From CAYLKS01 sp964384205 [NCBI: uncultured bacterium] (GTDB taxonomy: Bacteria > JAGOEH01): DNA of 64,000 nt. This document shows positions 44,349 to 53,598 of the stretch, one piece after another. The translations under genes and the position numbers were made by a program. The stretch is from assembly GCA_964384205.1 (NCBI GenBank), contig CAYLKS010000008.1:5929-69928 (forward strand), written 5' to 3'. The stretch's first letter is position 1; each line of letters starts with the position of its first letter. The notes below the pieces were generated by a model. It did no database searches. It had not been told where the DNA came from and worked only from the letters and a program-made list of their open reading frames with translations.

Positions 44349-45842
44349 TTATTTGAAATTTGTTAGATCAAGATGTTCAAATTCTTTGAATATTCTTTGT
44401 AATAATTTAATAATTTTAGCTGTTCCACCTTTTTTATCTGCTTCCATGTTAACTACAATTAAAGGCTCATGTAAAGATAATCTTACTAATGTCCAGCCCT
44501 GTATATCTTCCTCCGTTATAGATATTCGTACACCTTCTGTGGTATCTATTGGATAATTTTGAGTTTCAGCTTCTTGTTTTACAGCTTCGATAATTTTTAA
44601 TCCATAATCTTTAAAATCATCTAAATTAATTTTCAGTCTGAAAACTTTACTTTCAAGTGCTTCTTTTAAATTTTTTAATATAAAATTGAAATTTAAACCT
44701 TCTTTTTTTAATTTAGCTTGATATATCAATAATTTTGCAATTGTAAAAGAACCGTCATCTGCATATTTATTTTCTGTAAACATAATATGTCCGGAAGTTT
44801 CACCTCCGACATAACATTTGGTAGCTTGTTCGTTTAATTCTTTCATTTTGGTTTTAACATTGGCATATCCTCTTTTATATCTGCAATGGATACCATTGTG
44901 AGATTTAATGAATTCCGTGAGTCCATCAGAGGTTACACTATCTGTTACAATATAGGTATTAGGATGCTCAGATAAAACCATTGCGGCTACCAATGCAAGC
45001 ATCCGATTACCATTAACAGGTTTACCGTCTGGTAGAACAATAGATGAACGATCTCCATCTGTGTCAAAAAGAATGCCTAAATCACCTTTTGCTTTGATTA
45101 TTCTATCGGAAATTGATTTTATAGCTTCTGGGAGTTCAGGATTGGGGATATGATTCGGGAAATTCCCATCGGGCTCTAAAAAAAGGCTGTCAGATATATC
45201 CGCACCAAGTTTTGCTATTATTTTTTCAGCAAAAAATCCAGTTGCGCCATTTCCGGCATCTACTAAAATTTTCATGCCAGAGAGAGGTTTATCATAATTA
45301 TGCTGATCATTTATATTTTTTTTTATAAAATTGCATATAGTATCAGAGTAAATATTCATGAAATTTTCTTTTATAATAAAATTGTTATTACGCTGAATAT
45401 CTTCAGAAATATCTGCTAATTCAGAAGCCTTTGTTAGTAATTCCTTAAGAATTTTTTTAGGTAATATATCTTTTTTATAAAAAATTTTTAATCCGTTCCA
45501 ATTAGATGGTAGATGGCTTGCTGTAATCATAATACCAAAATCAGCTTTAAAATATTCCATTGCAGCAAAAACCATGGGGGTTGTGGATACGTTTTTATAT
45601 TTGGGTTCAGTCACTAATTGAATCACAGGGATGTTTTTATAAGAAAGGTAATCAGCTAATAATGATTCAATTTGAGGACCTGTAATTCTGCTGTCTTTTC
45701 CAATAACTATTTGAGGTCGATTACTTTTTTTGATAAATTCAGAGAGAACTTCTGCAATTTTATAGAGGAATGTTTTATTTAAATCTTTTTCGCCATTCCC
45801 TCTGATATCTGAACCGGAAATTAATTTTAGATAATTATTCAT
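44349..45842 (-). CDS. Phosphomannomutase/phosphoglucomutase
   Basis: A 497-residue alpha-D-phosphohexomutase. The phosphoserine is Ser109 in MITASHLPSNWNGLK, the magnesium loop is DTDGDR (260-265), the sugar-specificity loop is GGETSGHIMF, and the phosphate-binding loop is TEGVRISI (the Arg-Ile-Ser pattern near the C-terminus). It interconverts hexose 1- and 6-phosphates and feeds nucleotide-sugar synthesis, which suits the many glycosyltransferases nearby. The active-site loop has HLPSNW where most members have HNP, a mild deviation. It has a Shine-Dalgarno AAGGTGAT. Confidence 0.93.
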   Translation of the reverse strand: MNNYLKLISGSDIRGNGEKDLNKTFLYKIAEVLSEFIKKSNRPQIVIGKDSRITGPQIESLLADYLSYKNIPVIQLVTEPKYKNVSTTPMVFAAMEYFKADFGIMITASHLPSNWNGLKIFYKKDILPKKILKELLTKASELADISEDIQRNNNFIIKENFMNIYSDTICNFIKKNINDQHNYDKPLSGMKILVDAGNGATGFFAEKIIAKLGADISDSLFLEPDGNFPNHIPNPELPEAIKSISDRIIKAKGDLGILFDTDGDRSSIVLPDGKPVNGNRMLALVAAMVLSEHPNTYIVTDSVTSDGLTEFIKSHNGIHCRYKRGYANVKTKMKELNEQATKCYVGGETSGHIMFTENKYADDGSFTIAKLLIYQAKLKKEGLNFNFILKNLKEALESKVFRLKINLDDFKDYGLKIIEAVKQEAETQNYPIDTTEGVRISITEEDIQGWTLVRLSLHEPLIVVNMEADKKGGTAKIIKLLQRIFKEFEHLDLTNFK

Positions 45843-45866
45843 GATATATCACCTTTTTAAATTTTG

Positions 45867-46463
45867 TTAGAATTTTAGTCCAACTTTTATAGGAACAAAA
45901 GAGATGTTGTTATCTTTTGTTTTTAAATAATAGAAATTGATATCGAGGAAAAGATTTGTATTTTCTAATAGTAGATTAGCACCTAATCCAAAGTGAATAT
46001 AAAAAGATGTGGTGTTAACAGATTTGATATCTATCACGTTGTTAGAATCTGCAAAAATTTTTATATCATCAGAGGAAGTTTTGTGTAAACCGGCTCCGGC
46101 AATTATATATGGAAGTACATTGGCTTCATCATTAAAAGGAACAATTTTTTCAAAAGAAGCACCGATGTTTATAATATTTATATAATCGCCACCTGTTAAG
46201 AGACTTTTTTCTGGAGCGAGATTAAGAAATTCTAAATAATCTCTTGCAGTGATTGGTGTTCGAGCAAATTCAAAATTTATAAAAGCATCTAAATTTGTTA
46301 AGATGTGTTTTCCTGCACTTCCAGACATAAGAACGCCACTGGAATATCCATTTCGTAAAGTATCAGGAGAAACAATGTTAAAAGTGCCAATTCCTACTTT
46401 ATAAATCGGTTTTGTATATGATATAGAAAACAAAATAGTCAGAATAAGAATAATTTTTTTCAT
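45867..46463 (-). CDS. Exported outer-membrane barrel-like protein
   Basis: A 198-residue protein with a signal peptide (MKKIILILTILFSISYTKPI) and repeated amphipathic strands with Gly-Gly/aromatic turns (YIIAGAGLHKTS, FYIHFGLGANLLL) ending in IKVGLKF. The C-terminal Phe and strand pattern suggest an OmpW/PorT-like eight-stranded barrel. No specific family is recognised. It lies 13 nt after the SurA-like lipoprotein gene with which it is probably co-transcribed. Confidence 0.75.
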   Translation of the reverse strand: MKKIILILTILFSISYTKPIYKVGIGTFNIVSPDTLRNGYSSGVLMSGSAGKHILTNLDAFINFEFARTPITARDYLEFLNLAPEKSLLTGGDYINIINIGASFEKIVPFNDEANVLPYIIAGAGLHKTSSDDIKIFADSNNVIDIKSVNTTSFYIHFGLGANLLLENTNLFLDINFYYLKTKDNNISFVPIKVGLKF

Positions 46464-46476
46464 TGAACAAACTCCT

Positions 46477-47985
46477 TTATTTATTTAGTTTATTACCATA
46501 ATTAAGCCATGGATCAGTTGTGTATTTTGGAAATGAAGGCACTACAATAGTAAATGGCACGTTTTTTTGGTATACAAAAAGGTCAATTCTGCTTAATTTA
46601 ATTTTATTGAAAGCTTCTGTATCGATAAAAATATTTTTAGAATACTTTTTTTGTAATGAATCCACAAGAGGATTAAGATATTTATCAATAACTTCCAGAT
46701 CTGATAGTGAATCTGGTATATTTTGATTTTTTAAATACTCTGTTACAAAATATTTTGCAGTTATTGCATCTTTCCACATATTATAATTTCTTTGTACTAC
46801 TGGAATTTTATCATAATTTTTTTTATAAGCATATTCTGTGATGTATCTATCGCGGACAAGGTCTGCAATTGCTAATTTTAGTTGTAGAGGGAATTCTGCA
46901 GGAGACATTCTCCTTTTTCTAAAGACAAGTGGATGTTTTTCAAGCTCATTAAAAAAGCGTTCTACAGTCCATATTTTCCCATCTATTTCTAAAAATGGCA
47001 TATTTTTAATTTTTTCTTTTTCATTAAAATAATTTACAGCAATAGTAGAATCTTGTTCTTTTTTAAAAATGATTTTCAAGAAAGCGTCTTTTTGTTCTTT
47101 TTCCGGCACTAAATAAATAGGTTTTAAAATTTCTACTACTTTGAAAAAGGCATCATCAACGAGCCGCATTTCTTTATCAGCCATGATAGAGGATACGAGG
47201 TTGGAATATATTTCCGATGCTTTATATTCTTTTAATTTGCTTTTAACATCATTCCATCTTTGAGATTTTTGCTTTTCAGTAACTGCCACCTGTTCTGTCC
47301 ATCCAACTATTTTAGCAAAAATATTATAATTTTTATCCAGATGCATTACTGGAAGTAGCTCGCCTCTTTGGTGATCTGTAGAAAAGAATGTTTTTATAAT
47401 GGTTTCATTGGGTTCTTTAAAAAAATCTATTTCTCTCTGAGGAATGGAATCAGAATGTGCTAATTTTTTATAGATATTTTCTAATGGGACTTTTTGTTCA
47501 TATAATAAATGAGCAATTTCCTGAGCAGCACTATCATTTTGTATTGTAATATATTTAATTTTATATTTTCGGCCACTAAAATTATAATATTTTTTAGTAA
47601 TGGAATCGGGAATAATTGCTTTTTTATAGGCTTCATTATAAAACAACCATTGGCGCATAGCTTGTTCTTTTCTACCGATTAGATAATTTTGTAAGACTTC
47701 TTTTTTTAGAATAGATGCAGTATCGCCTGCCTCAAGTGCGAACATCTTTTCTGCAATTAAGGAATTCAAAATTATTTTCTTTTCAAGGCCAGTAGATCCT
47801 TTACAATATCTTGGCCTGATAGTATACTCAGCTCTTCTGATAAATTCTCCAACAGAAATATCTTTAGATGCAATTTTGGCTAAAATTTTTTCTTGTGCTA
47901 ATGAGTCTTCTTGTTTTTCTATTTTTGAACAACTAAAAGTAAAAATAAATATTATACTAATAAAAGTTAAAATGTACCATTTCAT
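46477..47985 (-). CDS. SurA/PrsA-like lipoprotein (peptidyl-prolyl isomerase-type chaperone)
   Basis: A 502-residue protein with a lipoprotein signal (FTFSC, Cys19). The N-terminal segment KILAKIASKDISVGEFIRRA and KKIILNSLIAEKMFALEAGD match the helical SurA-N chaperone domain. The middle (about 140-300) resembles an eroded parvulin domain (KIKYITIQNDSAAQEIAHLL), without a complete PPIC signature. The second half repeats a similar layout. It is most likely a periplasmic folding helper; the adjacent barrel-protein gene would be a natural client. Confidence 0.78.
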   Translation of the reverse strand: MKWYILTFISIIFIFTFSCSKIEKQEDSLAQEKILAKIASKDISVGEFIRRAEYTIRPRYCKGSTGLEKKIILNSLIAEKMFALEAGDTASILKKEVLQNYLIGRKEQAMRQWLFYNEAYKKAIIPDSITKKYYNFSGRKYKIKYITIQNDSAAQEIAHLLYEQKVPLENIYKKLAHSDSIPQREIDFFKEPNETIIKTFFSTDHQRGELLPVMHLDKNYNIFAKIVGWTEQVAVTEKQKSQRWNDVKSKLKEYKASEIYSNLVSSIMADKEMRLVDDAFFKVVEILKPIYLVPEKEQKDAFLKIIFKKEQDSTIAVNYFNEKEKIKNMPFLEIDGKIWTVERFFNELEKHPLVFRKRRMSPAEFPLQLKLAIADLVRDRYITEYAYKKNYDKIPVVQRNYNMWKDAITAKYFVTEYLKNQNIPDSLSDLEVIDKYLNPLVDSLQKKYSKNIFIDTEAFNKIKLSRIDLFVYQKNVPFTIVVPSFPKYTTDPWLNYGNKLNK

Positions 47986-48019
47986 ATAGACTCCTTTTTA
48001 ATAAAAATTAATTAATAAT

Positions 48020-48048
48020 ATAATGTTATCAAATTTAAAATAAGTCAA
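48020..48048 (-). promoter_or_regulatory. Possible promoter of the SurA-like gene
   Basis: TTGACT (48043-48048), 17 bp, CATTAT (48020-48025) on the minus strand. The gene's start at 47985 has a normal AAGGAG. The region also carries the oppositely directed promoter of the ROK gene. Confidence 0.4.
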
Positions 48049-48131
48049 TACTTTTTTATTATTGTTAATTCTCTAAATTAACCTATTTTTATAAAAATAT
48101 TTTTTAAATATTAAATAATTTTAAAAAGTTC

Positions 48132-48159
48132 TTGCATTTTTAGGAAAAAATCTTATATT
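48132..48159 (+). promoter_or_regulatory. Possible promoter of the ROK regulator gene
   Basis: TTGCAT (48132-48137), 16 bp, TATATT (48154-48159), with a leader of about 43 nt to the Shine-Dalgarno and ATG. No clear operator palindrome was seen by eye. Confidence 0.4.
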
Positions 48160-48208
48160 CGAAAATAGATGTGGAAATATATTTAATTATAAATAAAAAC
48201 AAGGAGTT

Positions 48209-49456
48209 ATGATGAAAAATTTAAAATTAAACTTAGATAATGAAAATAGGGTAAATATAAAAAGAAAAGTAAGAAAAAATTTAATATTATCCACAGTAAT
48301 AGAAAAATCTCCTATATCTATTTCACAAATAGCTAAAATTACTGGTTTTAATATGCCAACTGCTACATCCTTGGTTGAAGAGTTAGTTCAAGAAGGGTAT
48401 TTACAGAAAATTGGAGTCGGAAAGTCCACAGGAGGTAGGCCACCTGTACTTTATAGAATAAATCCAGAATCAAAGTATATAGTAGGGGTGGACCTTGGCC
48501 GTTCTACTACTAATATTGTTTTAATAAATCTGGAACAGAATTTGTTGATAAAAAAATCATATAAAACAGGAAATATTGATAATAAAGAAGCATCAGTTGA
48601 TAAATTAGTTAATAATGTAAACGATATAATAGCAGAAGCAAATATTGCAAAAGAAAAAATTTTGGGTGTAGGTGTTGCTATTCCGGGTTTGATAGAAAAA
48701 GAAACAGGGCGTTCTATTACCTATTTTGATTTTGGGCCGGAACAAACAATTCAGCAAATTTTAAGCGATAAATTAGGATTGTTTGTGAAGATAGAAAATG
48801 ATGCAAGAGTTATGGCTCTGGGAGAACAACATTTTGGGTTAGCTAAAAATGTTCCCAATGCCTTATGTTTGAACCTTGGGTGGGGTATCGGCTTAGGGCT
48901 TATAATTGATGGAAAAATATATTCTGGTAATAATGGATTTGCTGGAGAATTTGGTCATATTATAGTAGATGAACATGGTCCATTATGTCATTGTGGGAAA
49001 AAAGGATGTTTGGAAACTGTAGCTTCCGGGCATGCTATAGCAGAGATAGCCAAAAAAGCTTTAAAAGAAGGCGCAGCGTCAAAGATATTGGAATCTGTAA
49101 ATGATATAGAAGAGGTAACAGCATTCACAGTTGTTGAAAATGCTAAACAGGGCGATATTTTTTCAATTGAGATATTAGAACGAACTGGTATATATATAGG
49201 GCAAGCATTATCAATTGTTATAAATTTATTTGATCCTGCAATTATTATTATCGGCGGATCTCTTGCTCATGCCGGTCGTTTTATTCTTAACCCTATTATA
49301 ACTGCTTCATCTAAAATGTCCAGGCCTCATATTAATGAAAAAGTAAAAATAGTTACATCTCAAATTGGCCCGATAGCAGGCGCATTAGGTGCTACTACTT
49401 TAATTACTAAAGAAATATTGGAAACAGATCATATTAACCTTGCTACTTTTGTATAG
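48209..49456 (+). CDS. ROK-family transcriptional regulator (NagC/XylR type)
   Basis: A 415-residue repressor. The N-terminal winged helix-turn-helix (about 20-80; ISISQIAKITGFNMPTATSL) precedes a ROK sugar-kinase-like domain. The latter has the phosphate loop GVDLGRSTTNIV (93-104), the sugar-binding GEFGH (Glu247, His250) and zinc motif CHCGKKGCLE (260-269). The full set of zinc ligands favours a working sugar-binding site. The second of two tandem ATGs (48212) is better spaced from AAGGAG. It is followed at once by an exported glycosidase gene, a plausible target. Confidence 0.93.
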   Translation: MMKNLKLNLDNENRVNIKRKVRKNLILSTVIEKSPISISQIAKITGFNMPTATSLVEELVQEGYLQKIGVGKSTGGRPPVLYRINPESKYIVGVDLGRSTTNIVLINLEQNLLIKKSYKTGNIDNKEASVDKLVNNVNDIIAEANIAKEKILGVGVAIPGLIEKETGRSITYFDFGPEQTIQQILSDKLGLFVKIENDARVMALGEQHFGLAKNVPNALCLNLGWGIGLGLIIDGKIYSGNNGFAGEFGHIIVDEHGPLCHCGKKGCLETVASGHAIAEIAKKALKEGAASKILESVNDIEEVTAFTVVENAKQGDIFSIEILERTGIYIGQALSIVINLFDPAIIIIGGSLAHAGRFILNPIITASSKMSRPHINEKVKIVTSQIGPIAGALGATTLITKEILETDHINLATFV

Positions 49457-49472
49457 AATTAAGGTGGAAATT

Positions 49473-50984
49473 ATGAAAAGATTTCGATATTTAATTTTTC
49501 TTGTTTTTTATTTTATTGTTATAAATGCTGATGAAAAGGGTGTATATTTTCCTATAAAACAATATACACCATCTATAATTCCCTCTTTTGAAAAAATAAA
49601 AAATAAAATTCCTCAACCTATTTTAACTCAGGATAAAGGTTTTATTGATTTATATTATTTTACATGGGAGCTTGCCTGGAAACATATAAAAAAGCCGCCT
49701 AAGAATTCTCCTTTTGTATCTGATTTTATTGATGAAGCATTCAATGCTAATATTTTTCAATGGGATACTCATTTTATGATACTTTTCTGGAGATATATCT
49801 ATTATATTTTTCCGGCTATAAATTCTCATAATAATTTTTACCGTACTCAAGCTGAAGATGGGTATATATGCCGAGAAATCCAGGAAAAAGACGGTAATTA
49901 TTTTTTCTATGAAGGGAAAGAAAATACAATTAATCCTCCTCTTTTCCCATGGGTAGAATTTGAGTATTTTAAATTTTCAGATGATACCTCGAGGTTTTCT
50001 ATTATCTATGAATCATTAAAAAAATATGGAGAATGGCTTGATAAAAATAGAGTTTCCAGAATAAATAAGAATCTTTACTGGCAAACTAATTTAGGTTCTG
50101 GTATGGATAATTCCCCAAGATTTGGGGCAGCATGGATAGATATGTCTTCTCAAATGGTGTTATATTATGAATATTTAGAGAAAATTGCCAGAATGTTAAA
50201 AAAAGAAAAGGATGCTGAGTATTTTGCACAGAAATATAAAGACATTGCTTTTGAGATAAATAAACTTATGTGGGATGATTCTGCCGGTCTTTATTTTGAT
50301 TTAGATGGAAAAAATCAAAAAACTTTTGTGCCGACAATTGCTTCATTTTGGCCATTGCTTGCGGGAATTGCAGATAAAAAGCAAGCAGATAAATTAGTGA
50401 TGAATTTGAAGGATACGGCACAATTTTTTAGAAAAATCCCGGTTGCCACTTTATCTGCAAAACATAAATTTTATTCTTCAAAAGGAAATTATTGGAGAGG
50501 GAGTGTTTGGGCTTCAACTAATTATATGGTTATAAGAGGATTGAGAAATTACCATTTTGAAGATTTTTTATATCAACTTTCATATCGTTATTTAAAAGGG
50601 GTTTATGAAGTATTTAAAAAAACACATACTTTATGGGAGAATTACTCCCCGGATTATTATTCTCCCGGAGATATTGCAAAGCCTGATTTTGTTGGATGGA
50701 CTGGTCTTGTGCCGATTTCTATTTTAATAGAAAATATATTAGGAATAGAAGTGAATGCTCCTGAAAATACAATAACGTGGTTTATTAATAGAAAAGATAA
50801 ACATGGTATAAAAAATTTATATTTTGGCGGAAATTGTGTTTCTCTGATAGCAAATGAGCGGCAGTTAGAGGACGAAATTCCTGTAATAGAAGTAAAGACA
50901 CGCTCTCCTTTCTGGCTAATTATTAAAGTAAAAGATTATTCAAAAAAATATTTTATTCAAAAAGATACAATAATAGTAAATTAA
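49473..50984 (+). CDS. Exported (alpha/alpha)6-barrel glycosidase, GH37/GH63-like
   Basis: I place the start at the ATG of 49473, with AAGGTGG upstream and a clean signal peptide (MKRFRYLIFLVFYFIVINA). A longer frame from 49440 would put non-signal residues in front. The 503-residue product has trehalase-like blocks: ANIFQWDTHFMILFWRYIY, WDDSAGLYFDLDG, TIASFWPLLAGIADKKQADK, NYWRGSVWASTNYMVIRGLR and LWENYSPD. These place it in clan GH-G (trehalases GH37, and GH63, which includes mannosylglycerate and glucosylglycerate hydrolases). The exact substrate is open. It follows the ROK gene and ends at a clear terminator. Confidence 0.82.
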   Translation: MKRFRYLIFLVFYFIVINADEKGVYFPIKQYTPSIIPSFEKIKNKIPQPILTQDKGFIDLYYFTWELAWKHIKKPPKNSPFVSDFIDEAFNANIFQWDTHFMILFWRYIYYIFPAINSHNNFYRTQAEDGYICREIQEKDGNYFFYEGKENTINPPLFPWVEFEYFKFSDDTSRFSIIYESLKKYGEWLDKNRVSRINKNLYWQTNLGSGMDNSPRFGAAWIDMSSQMVLYYEYLEKIARMLKKEKDAEYFAQKYKDIAFEINKLMWDDSAGLYFDLDGKNQKTFVPTIASFWPLLAGIADKKQADKLVMNLKDTAQFFRKIPVATLSAKHKFYSSKGNYWRGSVWASTNYMVIRGLRNYHFEDFLYQLSYRYLKGVYEVFKKTHTLWENYSPDYYSPGDIAKPDFVGWTGLVPISILIENILGIEVNAPENTITWFINRKDKHGIKNLYFGGNCVSLIANERQLEDEIPVIEVKTRSPFWLIIKVKDYSKKYFIQKDTIIVN

Positions 50985-50994
50985 AATATAGTTT

Positions 50995-51035
50995 ATATCC
51001 CCCCATCAAACTATGAGGGGATATGATATTTTTTT
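50995..51035 (+). terminator. Intrinsic terminator after the glycosidase gene
   Basis: ATATCCCC (50995-51002) pairs with GGGGATAT (51017-51024), followed by a T run (51029-51035). It lies between convergent genes. The minus-strand side lacks an immediate U tract, so termination is mainly for plus-strand transcription. Confidence 0.8.
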
Positions 51036-51048
51036 CAGGATAAGTTTT

Positions 51049-52659
51049 TTATTTCAAAAGTATGATTTTTTCAGTTAACGTTTTTTGTCTATTTATTTTT
51101 AATACTAAAAGATAAATACCATTTGAGAGCTTATTCTTTTTATTGTCATAACCATTCCATATAAAATTACATTTATTATCTTTTGCTATACCATTATATA
51201 TGGATTTAACAAATCTTCCTGTTATATCATATATTGAAATATCAATATTTTTATTAGCTATATTATTTATTGAGATATTTATTATATTATTAAAAGGATT
51301 TGGATATACTTTTATATTGATCTGTTTAGTAGTTGATTCTTGATGTTCATTTATGCGAGTGCCTGTAATGGTATGAAAATTGATAATTAGAGAATCGCCG
51401 GCAATACCATCATTATCAGGATCTATTAAATTACCATTATAATCTTTGGCAATAGAACCATCAATAATCAATTTATAGTCAGTATCATACTGGTATTTAA
51501 TAGGATATACTTTAAGCATTTTAAAGGCATATGCCCATTTTAATTTAACACTATCTAAAGGAGGATCGAAGTATATAGCTTTTTCAGTATCATTCTTAGA
51601 CATTTTTCTGGTAAAAGAAAAGATGAAATAATTCCCCTTTTGCATATTATTTATATCTGCATTTGCTGATAAGGTGTAAGTTAAAGTTGTAGGGCTTAGA
51701 TTCCTCACATTTTGAAAATCAACTTGAGTAAATGCAGTATCAACTACATCAACAGTTTCTGCTATAGATTGGAAACCTTCTTTTTCAATTTTTATTATTG
51801 CCTGTCCTGCTGGAAAATTTTCGAAAAAATAAAATCCATTCTTTACAGAATCATTAGGGATAAATCCCACGAGAGATTGCCACCAGTTATTATCATCATC
51901 TGTAATACCTATATTATTTGTATCTGTAATAAATTCCATGGTATCGGTGGCATTATAAATTGTAACTTTTACATTTTTCATACAATTACCAAATTCATCG
52001 GTAATTTGGCCGAATATTGTTGATGAACTTGGTCGCGGCTGGTTATAAAATTTTAAATAAGAATAAAAAATAGCTTTTGCTTCTAATTTTAAATATTTTT
52101 CACTATTGAGCCTCATAATTTCATCGTAGTAATCCCAGAATGATGCTTCAGAAAGCACTCCTTTCATATTTAAATATTTTAAAACACCATAATTAAATCC
52201 GACAAGATCATAATCAGCATAAACTTTATATGAGGTTGTATATAAAGCATCGTAAATTAGAGGAGACATTATATTACACATTAATATATTATCGTCTTTG
52301 TGTATCCCGGAATAATTTTTACTATATAAAACCATAGTATAATTTGATTGAGCATTATAGGCATTATGATGTATAGATTGAAAAAAATCAGCATTAAAAG
52401 AATTGGCTATTTGGTCTCTATCGTATAATCCTAAAACAGCTGTGGTATCTTCATGAGTTAGTAATACATCAGCGCCGTAATCATTTAAATAATTTTTTAA
52501 ATATTTTGCAACTCTAATATTAATTCGGGCCTCATAAGGTTTATCTTGAGGGTACTTTCCATGTCCTGGGTCAAGGCAGATTTTAATACCAGATAGATCT
52601 TGAGCGAATAACATATTAATAGTGAAAATAAATAATATAGTGTAGTATATAATTTTCAT
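51049..52659 (-). CDS. T9SS-exported N-acetylmuramoyl-L-alanine amidase
   Basis: The ATG at 52657-52659 is chosen because GGGAGAAGG precedes it and a signal peptide (1-20, ending MLFAQ) follows; a longer frame starts at 52695. The 536-residue protein has an Amidase_3 domain (about 22-205) with zinc ligands His33 (LDPGHGKY), Glu43 (PYEARIN) and His97 (FQSIHHNA), and the catalytic Glu in VLSEASFW. Then come a carboxypeptidase-regulatory-like domain (GQITDEFGNCMKNVKVTI), an Ig-like Big_5 region (about 320-430), and a type A T9SS sorting domain (IKVYPNPFNNIINISI, ending LTEKIILLK). It should cut peptidoglycan cross-bridging peptides from the sugar chain, at the cell surface or outside the cell. 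Confidence 0.9.
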   Translation of the reverse strand: MKIIYYTILFIFTINMLFAQDLSGIKICLDPGHGKYPQDKPYEARINIRVAKYLKNYLNDYGADVLLTHEDTTAVLGLYDRDQIANSFNADFFQSIHHNAYNAQSNYTMVLYSKNYSGIHKDDNILMCNIMSPLIYDALYTTSYKVYADYDLVGFNYGVLKYLNMKGVLSEASFWDYYDEIMRLNSEKYLKLEAKAIFYSYLKFYNQPRPSSSTIFGQITDEFGNCMKNVKVTIYNATDTMEFITDTNNIGITDDDNNWWQSLVGFIPNDSVKNGFYFFENFPAGQAIIKIEKEGFQSIAETVDVVDTAFTQVDFQNVRNLSPTTLTYTLSANADINNMQKGNYFIFSFTRKMSKNDTEKAIYFDPPLDSVKLKWAYAFKMLKVYPIKYQYDTDYKLIIDGSIAKDYNGNLIDPDNDGIAGDSLIINFHTITGTRINEHQESTTKQINIKVYPNPFNNIINISINNIANKNIDISIYDITGRFVKSIYNGIAKDNKCNFIWNGYDNKKNKLSNGIYLLVLKINRQKTLTEKIILLK

Positions 52660-52678
52660 GATCCCTTCTCCCCTATTT

Positions 52679-53575
52679 TTATTTGACAAGTTCACAGAAA
52701 TAAACTTTGCTACTTTTTATATCTTCAAAGATGATATATCTATTATCATTAGAAATAGATGGATTAACAGGAATAAAATTATCCAGGCCATCTATTGGGA
52801 TTATATCAGAACTTGTAACATCATAAATATATAATTTAGACTCAGTATAAACATGCCCATCGTCTTTTGTTTGAGCCATTACTATATATTTCCCATCTTT
52901 ACTAATCGTAGGCATTACAAAATCGCCAATTTCTTTTATATTACCATTTTTAAAGAAAATTTTAAGCGGGCCACCTGCTACTTTAGTAACTAAAAATTTG
53001 CCATTATGTTCTATTTGTGGAGCAAGTAATATTTGATTTTGATTTGCTATTTTAAAATCTGAGTTTAAAAAAATTCTACCATTATAAGAAATACAATCTT
53101 GTTTATTGAATGGAATTGTTTTATCAAGTTTTTTTTGAATGTTTATGACTTTTTTATTATTTGATTGATAATATACTACATTATTCCCATCTATTAAAGG
53201 AGTAGAAATATCTCTTTGGTAATCAGTTAAAGGAATTATAGAATTACTTTTAATATCAATCAGAGATATTCTATAGAATTTACGTTTGTTTTTATATTTT
53301 TCTTCTCTGCAAATAATATTATTTTCGTCATTGGACCATTTGTAATTATACCCGATCCCCGGATAATCAAAACTATCAATTACTTTAAGTTCTGGAAATG
53401 AGAAAATAATAATTCTTTGATATCCTGGTGTTGTTGCTGAAATATAGTGATTGTTTGGGGAAAATTTTGGCTCGATTAATTCTTTTTCGCTTATTGGTCC
53501 TACAATATTTTTTACCTGAAATGGAAATATGGTACTATACAATAATAAAAACAAAAAGATAAATTTACTTTGCAT
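52679..53575 (-). CDS. Exported TolB/PD40-like beta-propeller protein
   Basis: A 298-residue protein with a signal peptide (MQSKFIFLFLLLYSTIFPFQ) and about six PD40-type repeats: FSPNNHYISATTPGYQRI, WSNDENNIICREE, ISKDGKYIVMAQTKDD and ISNDNRYIIFEDI. Such propellers bind partners in the periplasm. It has GAGGAGGG before the ATG. It sits just upstream of the amidase gene (19 nt), so the two are probably co-expressed. Confidence 0.85.
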   Translation of the reverse strand: MQSKFIFLFLLLYSTIFPFQVKNIVGPISEKELIEPKFSPNNHYISATTPGYQRIIIFSFPELKVIDSFDYPGIGYNYKWSNDENNIICREEKYKNKRKFYRISLIDIKSNSIIPLTDYQRDISTPLIDGNNVVYYQSNNKKVINIQKKLDKTIPFNKQDCISYNGRIFLNSDFKIANQNQILLAPQIEHNGKFLVTKVAGGPLKIFFKNGNIKEIGDFVMPTISKDGKYIVMAQTKDDGHVYTESKLYIYDVTSSDIIPIDGLDNFIPVNPSISNDNRYIIFEDIKSSKVYFCELVK

Positions 53576-53598
53576 TTATTCCCTCCTCCGTGGATTTT

